Below, piece by piece: positions 12,034-23,590 of a DNA stretch of 64,000 nucleotides. Position numbers and translations under genes: made by a program. A model generated the notes under the pieces. It saw only the letters and a program-made list of their open reading frames with translations, made no database searches and was not told where the DNA came from. Position 1 is the first letter of the stretch. Every line of letters starts with the position of its first letter. Source of the DNA: Camellia lanceoleosa (taxonomy: Eukaryota > Streptophyta > Magnoliopsida > Ericales > Theaceae); contig CM045758.1 of the NCBI GenBank assembly GCA_025200525.1, positions 167,984,261-168,048,260 on the forward strand. The letters are read 5' to 3'.

Positions 12034-13781
12034 AGGACCTTTCCTCTTGTTTTCAAGGTTAGAAACATTTTAAGGTTAGAAAAATTTTGGGAGTCTCTCT
12101 CTACAATTCTCTCTCTCTCTTGAACTTTTGTGCATACAAGTGTAGATACACTTCAAGTTTGCCTATCAACTCTTAACCAAAGTTGCTTATCTTTGGGCTG
12201 AGGTTACTTGGAACCCTCTTTGAGCTCTAGAAGGTGGGCTTGGCTTGATTTATTGCTTCATTTGTGTCATCCCTTCAAGAGGTATAATACTTGCCTTTTA
12301 AGCTTGTTTTACATACTTGCTTTCCCATCTTCTTTTATTGTTTTTGGGATTTTTTGGGGCTGATTTTGAACTGTAAAAAACTCTATTTTTATGTCCTAAA
12401 GGTGGTGGTTTGAGGCCATTTTCAGTTAAGGGGTGTTCCACCCTTCTTACTTCTTTGCTTGTAAAGTTTTTGTGTCTTTGTTCATCACTTTCAAACCAAA
12501 TTTTTTTGGACCTTTTAACCATTGAATTTTAGAGGTTTTTCAGTGCAAAAAACTCATTTTGAAGTCCAAATTTGGAGGGGTTAACCTCCCCTCCTTGTGT
12601 CTTGTTTGCATGCCTAGTTAGCTTCACATGTTAGCATGTTTTTCTAGCTTAACTTAGCTCAAGTCCAGAATGTTTTAGCCTCTAAAATAGCCTACTTTAG
12701 CTCTATTTTGGGCTGGTTAGTTCATTTGAGTCTTGCTTTGGATGGTTGTAGTGCAATAATCCTCACAAGTTAGTGTTTTAGGGTCTTAGACACCTCTTAT
12801 TTGAGTTGATAGCATCTTTTGGTGTTGTTTTCCACTCCATTTCAGCACCATAAACTCTGCAACCTCCCTCTTTTCTTCACTCTTTTATTTTCTTTTGAGG
12901 GTTGTTTCAAGCTTGGGATCCTTTAAGCTTTAGATTAAGGTCATGCCTAATGGTTTAATCCTCTTTAAGGGTTCATTATCAACGACACTTGCCTTAATTA
13001 TCCCTTAGTTGACACTTCTTTCATCTTAGAGGACACTCACCAAAGGACAAATTGATTAAAGGATGATTCGATAACTAAAATGTGTAAACAAAATTGACAA
13101 GTAAAAGAGGCAAGATAAGCATTTCTTTGTGTTACATTGCATGTGTTCAAATCGGACGTTAATTTGAACACAAAGAAAATGGGACATTTCATACTTAAAA
13201 GTGATAAAATGTGCCACTTTCCTAGGCCTCCGTTGCCCTTGATCATGCATGATAGCGTGATGGCATTTGAGTCTTGTTTAGCATTCATTGAACTTGTATA
13301 AATTGGACCCTAGCCATCATGCATGGAAATTGCTTGATTAATGGTTTGAGGGCCAAATGTATCACTCCTTTGAGCTTGTGTTGATGATAAGGGGTGATAC
13401 ATAGTACAAACAACCTGTAAGAATGCCTCTTCTTTGCCCTGTTTGCTCTCTGTTGCAGCAAGAAAAGCACATCACCAGTGGTTGGTCAAGCATCGCCACC
13501 TTGCCCCGGCACCACTTCTGTGGTGGCCGGCCGGCCACCACTTCTAGCCTACCAGCCACTAATGAATTTTGAGCAGTGTGCTTGTGAAGCATGGTAAAGT
13601 TGATCTGGAGAAAGAAACAGTGCAAGGGTTGTGCAAACTAAGGCATTCGGAGGCAGACAGAGGATATTCTTCAGGTGGAAACCATGCATGCATGGGCCTC
13701 CCTCGCATCCCGAGATGAGTTATCTTATTAATTAGTTTAATTTAATTAGCCTATGATTAGCCTATGTTGTAATTCAATTAG
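12034..13781 (+). mobile_element. Middle part of the outer family-1 LTR
   Basis: This stretch is the same sequence as 9980-11650 in opposite orientation (for example the AAAACTCATTTTGAAGTCCAAATTT line near 12550 versus 11130). With the inverted copy it forms a large imperfect inverted repeat pivoting at 12033. It carries the GGCCGGCCGGCCACC palindrome at about 13518 and ends in CAATTAG at 13781, where the next solo LTR inserted. No gene is seen in it. Confidence 0.65.
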
Positions 13782-14389
13782 TGTAGACACCCCATTTTTG
13801 ACCGGCCTTAAGACTTGGGCACTTTATTTTAACCACCCTCACCAGAAAAATCAAATTGAAGCTTTAATCCCAAACCTCACCCATTTTCGCCAAATTTGTA
13901 ATTTGTAGTATTTTATACATTTTATAATTTTACGTGTGTGTACATATATTTAGGTATTTATATCAAAACCAAAAAACAAAAGAAAGAAAAAAAAGAAAAA
14001 CAACAAAGACAAAAAAATAGTATGGTCAGAATGATGGGGTATTTTTGGGTGGGAGATAAAGAAGATAGGTTGAATATATGATTATGCTGATGGGTGGAGG
14101 TGGAAGATGAGTTGTAAAATATACCTCTCGGTGGGTTCAATTCAGTGGAGAGAATAAAAAATAAAATAAAAAAAAGAAGCACTGCAATAATTTTGATAAA
14201 ATAGAGATTCAAGGCGGTCGGTGGGGACAAGTGGCATTTTATTATTGTTTTGCATGTGATACAATTGGAGCAAAAATGATCAAAAGAGGTGAGAAGATGT
14301 GAGGAAAAAAAAAATGTGAGTGTATGATTACAGAGGGACACCACTCAACACACGCGACCCACGAGGCACAGAGGCATCTCCATTATCTC

Positions 14390-15260
14390 TCACACTCACT
14401 CTCAATTGATGAGCTCTCTCGGACATTCAGAGATGCACTGATCTCTCTCTCTCCCTCTCTCGGCAGACCACTACACAACCCAGCTCTCTTAACACACAGT
14501 CTCTCTCTCTCTCGGACATCCAGAGACACACGGCTCTCTCTCAGGAGGTGAAGACAGACATACACGATCTCTCTCTCTCGGACTCTGGATTGTGTTTCAA
14601 ACACAGTGACAACATCATCGCTTTGGCATGATCCTTGCAACTTATCTTGATCTTAACCACACCACACTGATGGTGTGGATCGAAGGCATGGAAAGAGGCG
14701 ACAGTCCTCACTGGTGAACGGTTCTCACACACGCCACTCACCCACATACACACCTCTCTCTCACCCACGGCTCTCACATACGCCACTCACCCACATACAC
14801 ACCTCTCTCTCACTCATGGCAAGACACACGACACATGCATACACATGCATACTGCCACAGACACCACCCCTGCCATCACCACACCGCAGTAGCAGCAGCC
14901 ACGGGACGCACCACATCATAGCAGCAACAGCTCGAGGAGATACACACTGATACACAAACCAAATCCAGCCTCACTCTCCCTCTCGACATCTCTCTCTCTC
15001 GCTGGGCACCTCACTCACTCTCCAAACACACACACACACACACGGTTTTGACAACAAACACACCCAACACCATACACGGTTTACAGAGAGGGAGGAGACC
15101 ACACACACGGGCTCTCTCTCTCTCTCTCTCTACAAAGAAACCCACCCATCTCTCTCTCTAGAGACCCACTCATACACCATCACCACAGCAAACACACAAG
15201 ACACACACACACAGTCACACACACACGGATACACTCTGGACACACACACACGGGCTGAGA
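14390..15260. repeat. CT- and CA-rich low-complexity region
   Basis: Dense (CT)n and (CA)n tracts alternate with ACACAC and CTCTCTCT lines (for example 15111-15132). The phrase 'cacatacaccactcacccacatacacacctctctct' is nearly duplicated at 14725-14760 and 14771-14810. All open frames here are composition artefacts. Because it lies just upstream of the captured IST1-like fragment, it may be the 5' untranslated leader of the donor gene. That is inference. Confidence 0.6.
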
Positions 15261-15417
15261 TTTTGGAGTGTTTCAAACAAACAAAAAAAGAGAAAAGGTG
15301 GTGAGGGAGGTGTGGTTCATGGGGGATGAGTGAATTATTTTAGAGAAAGTGAGAGGAGGATGAGAGAGAAAAGGTGACCAAGAAGATTTTTAGAGAGATT
15401 GAGTGCAAAAGATCAAC

Positions 15418-15660
15418 ATGTTTGATGAGTTATTGAAGGGCAAATTCTACTCAAAATGCAAGTCTATAATCAAGCTCACATGGACTCGAATCGAAGACAC
15501 GAATCGATATGATAAAGAGGAAGAGAAACGCAATAGAGAAGTTTCTGAGGAAAGACGTTGCAGATCTTCTCACAACTGGTCTCGACGTCAATGCCTATGG
15601 CAGAACCAAGCTTGTGGTCTTGGATGCAACTTTCAATTCCAAAGAATAGTCTATACTCAT
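15418..15660 (+). pseudogene. Captured IST1-like (ESCRT-III regulator) gene fragment
   Basis: The ATG at 15418 opens MFDELLKGKFYSKCKSIIKL followed by TWTRI, matching the N-terminus of plant IST1-like proteins (regulators of Vps4 in the multivesicular-body pathway). A 13-bp tandem duplication around 15487-15512 (CGAATCGA repeated) then shifts the frame. In the next frame IKRKRNAIEKFLRKDVADLL and LDVNAYGR continue the family pattern to about 15604. After GR the match is weak (LVVLDAT, then a possible SLYSC...), suggesting a decayed second exon joined without an intron. It sits entirely inside the solo LTR 13782-16807, so it was carried by the element. About 60 of the normal several hundred residues are present; not functional. 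Confidence 0.75.
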
Positions 15661-16812
15661 GCAATAGTAAAGGCAATAGAGTTCATGGTCGTAGTCCCCA
15701 AAGTAGATGAAGTTTTTATTTTTTCTTTATTTTATTTTCTATTTTGAGTGTTTGTGAGGATTTTATTTTATTTATCTTTCTCGGATCTGTAATATTTAAA
15801 GTGTTGTAATAATTCCCCCACCCCGCTTCTTTCTATCCCATTCTTTTATCGCTTTCCCTAACTGTACATATGTATATATCTGACATGCCATGCATATCCA
15901 TGCTTTACATTCATGTTTCATGCATTAAGATTCGGCTAAATTTACATGTGTGTATTTAATCAATTCTTCTGTGATTCTATGCGCTACCTCATGTTCTTGA
16001 GATAATTCACATGCCATATTTTAGAAGCCGAATCTTTAGTGCATCTCATGAGTGAATTGCATTAGGATTCTGTATATAAGATCATGCATATTTTACTAAC
16101 TTTGTTTTGTAGTTGTTCGAGGGACGTCGGTCAATCTATGAGTTTTTATGCTTTAGCATCCCATTTGTGTGTGATTTTCCTATTATGTTTAGCATCCTAC
16201 CATTTGGCTATTTGCTTAAGTGATAAACTGTTTGAATGCCTATGGATAAAGGCTTGTTACTTAAATTGGAATAATTCAAAGATTGTATGTTTTAAGCCCA
16301 CTTTGTCAAGTGGCAAATTCAAACCCTTTTCGAAAAACAAACATGAAGTTGAATTATTCCAATTTGAGCAAACTAGTCTATACTTGTATGCTTCACATAG
16401 TAAATTTTAGGATTTACTAAAATAATCAGAACATAAACATATAAAGAAAATAAAATTCATATCATGGTTTAGTAGAGGCCGATCTTTTAATCGGGTGAGC
16501 GGGGGTGCTCATTATTGACCTTCTCCTCTCATACCTAAGGTTCCGAGCCAAGCATCCTTGGTTACAATGAACAGTGGCCTTGGCACTGAGTCATGGGTTT
16601 CCTAATTTCCCAAAATATTAGGTGGCGACTCTGAGATCTGATGATGCAGCCCATTTTTGACAAAATTGCAATAAAATGGATTTTCACTAAAAGTTTCCAA
16701 ATTTAGAATCTCATCTACGTTTCACATTGCACTCGTGAGACTAGATCAAAGAGATCTCGGGAGTCCGAACTGTTTAACGCGCGCGGGTACCCCCTAAGCA
16801 TGTTACAATTAG

Positions 16813-17239
16813 TTTGCATTGTAATTATTTAATTAGTTAGTTGTAGCTAACTAATTTGTGTTGTAATAATTAGTTAAACTAGTTTAGTTCATTAATTCAA
16901 GTTTTGTAATAATTAGCTTAATTAGCTTAGTTTAGCTAGCTAGTTAGCTTTTATTCATTCAGACCCTCCTTTGCGAGGGCGTAATGTTGTAATAAGTGTG
17001 CGTGTGTGCACGTATGTCTTCCAACCCCACGTCTTTCTCTCTTTTATTTACCCACTTTTGATAGTTAAATTAGGGACATGTTTCAATTAACATGCCTTAT
17101 GCTTGCATACATTCATCTTGTCTTGCATGCACCGAGGCTCGGTGCATCATTCAAACTGCATTGTCATTTCAATATCTTATTTGAATACTTGTTTAACCGC
17201 ATGTCTTGAATTGATTCATATGTCATATTAGTAGCCGAG
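16813..17239 (+). mobile_element. Outer family-1 LTR, continuation
   Basis: Continues the outer LTR after the ATTAG duplication: TTAGTTAGTTGTAGC, the GCGAGGGCGTAATGTTGTAATAAGTGTGCG line (about 16975-17000) and CACCGAGGCTCGGTGCATC near 17131. It stops at GTAGCCGAG (17239) where the next solo LTR inserted; the sequence resumes as CCTATTAATTGCATT at 24914, exactly as in the uninterrupted inverted copy near 9480. Confidence 0.75.
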
Positions 17240-17439
17240 TGTAGACACCCCATTTTTGACCAACCTTAAGACTCAGACGTCATCAATTGAGCGCTCGGTG
17301 ATTGCACATGTTGTGCTCATTTCAAGGTTTTGAAGTTTTGGCTGAGAGCCTTGCCTCCGGGCCTCTGAACTCTTTGTGCTTTGGCTCGGTTTGTGGACCG
17401 AATCTTGTTTTCTCTTCCCAGAGGAAGGGAGAGGTCTTG

Positions 17440-18020
17440 TAGACCATCTCTTTGTGGTCGTAGACCACTTTTTGTGGTCGTAGGCCACTTTTCCCGTTTG
17501 GAGACTAGTTTCCGATTTTTGGAGCCTTCGGCCGCGCGCCTTGTCTCGGGACCGCTTAACGTTCTCCGTTTGGCATGGTTTTTGAACCACACCTTTTTTC
17601 CTTGACCTAGAGGGCCACTGTGGTCTGGGAGACCACTTTTGTGGTCATGAACCACTTTTGGTGCTTGTCAGCTAGTTTTCGAGGCTCCCCGCTGCGTGCT
17701 TTGCCTCCCGAACTTTCGTCTTGCATCTGTTTTGGTTTGCTTTTTGTACAAACCTTGTTTTCCTTGTTTGGAAGGTGGTACAAGGGTGGGAGACCAGTTT
17801 CTCTCTCCGCAAACCACTTTTCTTCTTGCCAGCCAGTTTTCTGGTCTGACAATTGGTCTCCCTGATCTTTGGACCATCAAAAGTGGTCGGCCACCACACC
17901 ATTTGCTTGTTTTCATGCTCTGGACCCTCTCCCACCATGGCCGACCAGTTTTTGTTCTGGAAGACCACTTAAAGTGGTTGGCCGACCACTTTAAGTAGTT
18001 GGCCGACCACTTTAAGTGCT
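17440..18020. repeat. AAGTGGTCGGCCACC-type palindrome array
   Basis: Many variants of GTGGTC...GACCAC occur (near 17453, 17475, 17632, 17883, 17945-18017). At 17965-18017 a ~25-bp unit built on TTGGCCGACCACTTTAAGT is repeated twice in tandem plus partial flanking copies. The words are self-complementary around GGCCGACC/GGTCGGCC. It lies ~0.2-0.8 kb from the LTR start, where a U3 promoter would be expected. Confidence 0.6.
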
Positions 18021-18749
18021 CAGCTACTTTTTGTCACCTTTTTGGAGATATTTTAGGCCAACTGTCACAGCTGGAGAGCACTAGAGCCATCCTCCATACA
18101 CGTGCATAGAGGGATGGCCTTGAACCTTAGCTTCCTCAAGAAGCTTTGCTTTTGATTCTCTATAAGAGAGAACCACCCCTCCCTCCTCTAGGTTCAAAAT
18201 TTGGAGGTTTGAGACATACATACACTCTTGTATCTATATCTCCTTGTTTGTTCTTATTTTGTGCCTTAAAGTGTAGTTTTGTCTTACTTTAACACACAAA
18301 CACACACTCAAACACCATTCCTTAGTTGCTGAGGTGCTTAGGATCTGGTTTTGAAGTTTTTGGTTTGGTTTGAGCTTGGAAAAGTTGCTGGAGTTGCAGC
18401 TTTGAAGGTGGTCTTCAAGGGTGAGCCTTTAACCTTTTAAACCCCCATTCTTGCTCAAGCTTTTGGACCCTTTTGCATGCTGTTTTAAGACTAACTTCCT
18501 ACTGAAAAAAAGTTTTGATTTTTGGTTCGTAAAATCTTTGTTTAAGGTCACTTTTGTATTTGGGGTTGTTTACCCCCTCTTAGGCCTAGTTTGGCCTTGC
18601 TTTTGTGCCTTCTTTGTGAGCCTTTGGGACCACCTTGTTTTGACCTTCTCACCACTAAAATCTAGAGGAATTTCAGTGGTGGAAATGGTGTTTTGAGGTC
18701 CCAAAAAGGAGAGGGTCATCCCCTCTCCTTGTGTCTTCAATACTTGCTT

Positions 18750-20570
18750 CATTAGCCTCATGTTTGAGCATGTTTGTTAAGCTTATGTTGGCCATATCTT
18801 AACTTGTATTTGGGCTTATTTTAGCATGGCATGCCACTATTTTTACTTGGTTTAGTCACTCCATGCATGCCTAATACACTTGTAGTATAAATTTCACAAA
18901 CTAGTCTTGTATGCTTCATGAAGTAGCAAGTCATTCTAGCTTGTTTTGTGTCCATTTCAGTATGTTTTTGGTGATTTTTTGCCATGTCATACCTCTGTTA
19001 GGGTTTGGTTTGGTCACCTCTCGCATGCCTCATGCACTCATAGTGCAATTCCTTGAAATAGCCTAACATGCACCATGCTTTAACATGTCATTCTAGCATG
19101 CTTTTGGCTTAACTTAAAGAATATTTTGTTCATGTTTTACCATATTTAAGGTCTGATTTGTGTTGTCTTGGTCATACATGACTTGCTTTGTATAGCCATA
19201 ATGCATTATAGCTTGTTAGCTTTGTGCATCAAATCCACTAGCATGCCTTACTTGGACTATTTGAATGATTTGGCATCATTTGTTATGTGATTTTAGTCCA
19301 TGTTTCATGCTCATGCAATTGCATTTATCACTCATTCAATGCGTTGGAGGGTTTCCCCCTTTATGCCTTAACATGAATCATTGCGTATGGCTTCATGCCT
19401 TAGCTTGCGTGCCATCATTTCAATGTGTTTTTGGGGTTATCTTGCCATGATATAACTCTGATTTTTGTTGCTTAAGTCATTCCATGCTTGGTCTTAATAG
19501 GTGTAGTGTAATCCACCTTATTTGCCTTGTATGCATCATGCCTTATGCCCTTCATGATAGCTTGTTTTGGCTTCCTTCCATGCATGTTTTAGTATCATTT
19601 TGAAATGTTCTAGGACTGTTTTAGGTTTTCTTTGCCATATCCTTCATGCTTCGTATAACTGTAGTGTAATTGGCCTTGCTAGCTCTGTGTTTTGTTGACT
19701 CATGCATGCTATCTTTGAGCTATTTAGATGATTTGGCATCATTTAATACTTCATTTCAGAGCTTATAGCATTGCCATGTTCCCACTTCATTCACTCTTTA
19801 AGTGCCTTTGAGTGTTGAGCATGGTTGCCTAGTTTGTAGCCTAGCATGTATGCCATCTTGCCTAGGTCCTTGAGCCCTCATCTCAACATGTTTTGGTTTT
19901 CGTTAAGACCTATTTAAGCTCTGTCCATGCTTAGTTCATGTATTTGTGCCATGTATTGCATGTCTCCTTTGTAGTCCTCTTTACTAGCTTCATGCCTTAA
20001 GGACTTTTGCATGCCTTACTTGTGTTGTTTGAATGATTTGGCATCATTTCTTACCTTATTTCAGTGCACTTGGTGTTTTTACACTTCCATGTTTGTCACT
20101 CTTTGAGCACTCTTGAGAGTTATGCTCTTAAGCCTCTTTGATAGGCCATTGCATGTGCATGCTTGTATATGCTTCATATGCCTTAATTTTATCACCATTG
20201 GCCACTGATTTTGGGCATGACTGAGGTCTACCCCCTTTTGGTTTAAGTCCATTTAGCATGTTTATTTACATGTTGTTTGCATGCTTATTGTTCATTGCAT
20301 TAAGTATGCCATCTTACATTGCATTGTGCATGCCATATGGTTATTTGCATTGTGTATGCCAAGTTGTTCCTTTACATTGAATATGCATGTCCCTAACATT
20401 GCTAAGTTGCCCTTGTAGCATTGCATTGTGCATGCATGCATTAGCATTGTGCATCGTGCATGCCATTAGCCTTGTTAGGTTGTTCATGTTGCATTCCATG
20501 TTTGCATGTTTAAGTCATATTGCATATTTGCATGCTTGTGTTGCATTGCATTTTTGCATACTCCATGTTA
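18750..20570 (+). repeat. Diverged long repeats inside the LTR
   Basis: The line 'GAATGATTTGGCATCATTT...' recurs near 19263, 19727 and 20031, in the last followed by TTACCTTATTTCAGTGCAC. Lines with 'CCATG.CTTA.TTGTAGTG.AAT' also recur (about 18890, 19050, 19500, 19660). This indicates an ancient internal amplification, with units of roughly 300-470 bp. From 20280 to 20580 short TTGCATTGTGCATGCC words are repeated many times. No coding region is supported. Confidence 0.5.
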
Positions 20571-21399
20571 CATAGCATTGGGTATGCCATGTTATGTATT
20601 GCATTGTGTTTGGAATAGGTGTTAGTCCAAACACGGGAAATGAGGGATGTTTTATACTTGAAGTGATGAAACGTGCCTTAATTCTCGGTCTCCGACGCTC
20701 TTGATCATACATGATAGAGTTTTAGGCCTTATGGTTTACTTGTGCATTCATTTTCATATTGAATTGTGCAACTTCGCCTCTCAGCCATCATGCATTGAAA
20801 TGCGCGATTGGTGGCCCGAGGGTCGAGAACCACACTTCCTTGAGCTCATAAAATGATAGAGAGGGTGGTTGTGCACACATACCTTGCAAATACATTGCCA
20901 TGCCCTTTCTTGCTCTCTGTTGCAGCAAAGTGGACAAATGCAGCAACAACTGGTCGGCCAGCCAGAAAAACTAGCTGGCCGATCACTTTTTCTAGTTTGC
21001 AGAAGCAAAAAGTGGTCGGCAGGTGGCTAGAGAGAGCAAGAATTGGTCAGCCACCCTCCCACAAGTTCCCATGGTGGAATTTAAGCTTTCTGGAGCTTGG
21101 TGCAAGTTTCTGAGAATAATTGAAAACAGAGGCAAGTCAGGGCATCCCGTTGGATTTCCGAACGAAGCGACCGAGCATGCCTGAACTCCTCCCCTCGAGG
21201 CTCCTGTTATAGCGATTCCAGTTTTCTCTTTCCGTATTTGTTGTATTCCGGACTTTGGTTCCGTGGAAATGGTGGTTGTATACCTTGTTGTCATCCTTTA
21301 ATTCCATATGTTTGAGTTTTAGGATGTGTTGGGCGTGTTTCGAACAGGTAGGTTGAGTTTTGGTCTCAAGTGTTGTTGCCTAGAGTTTTGGTGTTACGT

Positions 21400-21790
21400 T
21401 CAAGTGGGTCATTCTGCGCTCGAGCGGAGTTTGCTTTTTGGTTGTCCGCTCGAGCGGGTCTTCTTGCGCTCGAGCGAGTCTTCTTGCACTTGAGCGGGAT
21501 TACACACCCCCAGTATTTCGTGCCTCTGCAAAACTTCTACGGGTGTGTTTTTCACGCTCGAGCGGGTTTCTTTACGCTCAAGCGAGTCGCGCTCAAGCGG
21601 GTAGTGCTTTGTTTGTGAAAGTTCTGGGAGGGGAAAATCTACGCTCGAGCGGACTGGTTTTCGCGCTCGAGCGGATGTACTTTATTCTTGTGTCTTGGCG
21701 CTCGAGCGGGCCTTCTTGCACTCGAGCATGTCCAGATTTTTGTTCTTGACGCTCGAGCGTTATATTCTCCGCTCGAACAGGAGTGTCGTA
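21400..21790. repeat. Array of CGCTCGAGCG-type palindromes
   Basis: About thirteen variants of GCGCTCGAGCGG lie within 370 bp (for example near 21417, 21445, 21466, 21555, 21643, 21663, 21699, 21751). Several have decayed to CTCAAGCG or CTTGAGCG. Spacing is irregular, 15-60 bp, unlike a tandem satellite. The core CTCGAG is a perfect palindrome and each copy carries CpGs. A similar array is in the element at 60599-63059. Confidence 0.75.
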
Positions 21791-23408
21791 TATCAATTGG
21801 CAGCTGGGCATTTTTAAATCACTTTTTACATTATCTCTCTCTCTCTTGCTTTATAAAAACACTTTTTGAGAGCTTCTCTCTCTAGGATCTCCCTTCTCTC
21901 TAGGGTTTGATCTAGTTAGAGTGTTCCACTCCCTTGGTGCCTTTGTAAAAACTGTGTTGATCGTCGAGGGCTATATTTTGATCCGAGAAATTGTTGATTT
22001 GGAGCACTTTGAATTTCTTCATCTTCTCCGTTTGAGCTCTAACTTTGAGGTAGGGATATCCTACTCTATCTTATGAGCTTTGTCTTTGGGTTTTAGTATT
22101 TCGATATGTTGGGGGTTGTTGGGTAATTTTGAGAGAGTTTGGGGACTTTGAGTAATTTTCAAAAGATAGGTTTTCAAACATATAAACTTTTATGGATGTA
22201 ATACATTGGAAAATGGACTTGGTATTGGATTATTTATGGAAAATGGAATCTTAGGGTTGGTGTTGTAATTATGGGAAAAAGCCCTAATTGCATGATAAAT
22301 TAATTTGTATAATTAATTTTGAGAAATGAGAAATTGAATAGGAAATATTCAAATTGGAAAGGTATGGGATTAAAGGGTGTAGTCGGATTAATTTATTGCT
22401 CACCTAGGCAAATGTTGATAATTTATCCATTTGGTGCATTTATTTTCTGTTTAGAAATAACTGTTTTGAGCTATCGGTGGAGGATAATCTTAATTATTGT
22501 AGACAATGCATGATGATTAGACAAACTAAAACTAATCAATTGAGTAGGCTATCGAGTATAGCGATTGGTTTAATACATCGAAATTGTGTATTGAATGATT
22601 GAACATGTATATGATAATTGTTTATATACATTGTGTTGTGTGGGAGGAGATAGGGGATGTACTCCACGGTTTAGGGGAAGATATGGGATGGACCTCTAAA
22701 CCGGAAATTGTGTGACATTGATACAGCACTACAATGTGTATCATGGTGAAGTATGGAAGTGTTTGTTTGATTTGATATAGCACTAAAACGTATATCATTA
22801 TCAATTGTGAAGTATAAAAGTGTTTCTATGTTATATTGATACAGTCCCAAAATGTGTATCACTTGTGAAGTAAGGAAGTGGTTTATGTGTTATTGATACA
22901 ACACCAAAATGTGTATCCATCATGAATTTCGAAAGTGCTTTTGGTAATGAGTTATAATCTCATTAAATTATTTGGCCAAGTTCTGAGCCTTGTTTTCAAA
23001 TTCAAAGTTGAATAAGAAATGGAAAGTGAAATGTAACATGGACGTGATCGTCATGAAACTATAATGTGATATAAGTTGGAATATAAGTGTGGACCATCTA
23101 CCGAATGCTATTATCTTAGTCATTGTTTATAGTTGGTTTGGTATATTCCTACTAGGCTGTGGCTCACCCTATATGGGACATCATTTTCAGGTACAGGTAG
23201 CATGCCACCTCCAAGGACATAGCTTGGGAGGCTTGAGACTGTTGAACTATCTTGTATTTTTAGTTGTATTACATGTATATCAAGCCAAGGGCTTTCTTTG
23301 TATAGAGTTAGTACTCTCCCTTTTTTGTAACCAAGTGTTGACTTGGAAAGTTGTAAGCCTATAGGGCGTTTACTTTTGTTGTCAACATGTAATACATTTT
23401 GTAATGGA

Positions 23409-23590
23409 TACTCTGATGAAATGTATTTATGCTTATGTCTCTTATGTCTGAGCATGTCAATACTGTATGAATTATGGTTTTATTTTGAGGGCGTTACAAC
23501 TACTCTGATGAAATGTATTTATGCTTATTTCTCTTATGTCTAAGCATGTCAATACTGTATGAATTATGGGTTTATTTTGAGGGTGTTACA
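23409..23590 (+). repeat. 92-bp tandem duplication at the LTR 3' end
   Basis: The unit TACTCTGATGAAATGTATTT...GTTACAAC (23409-23500) is repeated at 23501-23590 with a handful of substitutions. Both copies end in a GAGGG(C/T)GTTACA motif, i.e. the terminal motif of the LTR is duplicated. Confidence 0.85.

Larger units (their letters stand above)
13782..16807 (+). mobile_element. Solo LTR (family 1) carrying a captured host gene piece
   Basis: Starts TGTAGACACCCCATTTTT at 13782 and ends CTAAGCATGTTACA at 16807; flanked by perfect 5-bp copies of ATTAG (13777-13781 and 16808-16812). Length 3026 bp. The first ~120 bp and the part from ~15860 to 16807 match the other family-1 LTRs (ATTAGGATTC...ATCATGCAT; GTAGAGGCCGATC; GCGAGCGGGGGTGCTC; GGTGGCGACTCTG). 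The middle ~2 kb does not. It contains a CT/CA-rich leader and an IST1-like coding fragment instead. No internal retrotransposon domain is present. Confidence 0.85.
21205..23590 (+). mobile_element. Solo LTR or LTR-like element (family 2)
   Basis: TGTTATAGCGATTCC at 21205 to GAGGGTGTTACA at 23590, flanked by perfect GCTCC duplications (21200-21204, 23591-23595). Length 2386 bp. It has a CT-rich run (21832-21845) followed by TTGCTTTATAAAAACAC (possible TATA), and no gag or pol. At 22720-22920 a ~60-bp unit (TTGATACAGCACTA.AATGTGTATCA...GTGAAGTA.GGAAGTG) occurs about four times. It is inserted in the family-1 LTR 17240-24908, making it the innermost and youngest layer of this nest. Confidence 0.85.

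Noticed and set aside
14324..14955. Several overlapping open frames in CT/CA-rich DNA
   Set aside because: Microsatellite composition leaves both strands open; no recognisable protein.
16600..16640. GGTGGCGACTC as a retrotransposon primer binding site
   Set aside because: It resembles a tRNA-derived primer site, but the solo LTR with perfect ATTAG duplications ends 187 bp further on at 16807. The motif is therefore inside the LTR; it recurs at the same relative place near 3893, 24671 and 58172.
22319..22513. 64-codon reading in the solo LTR
   Set aside because: Isolated, no motif, within non-coding LTR sequence.
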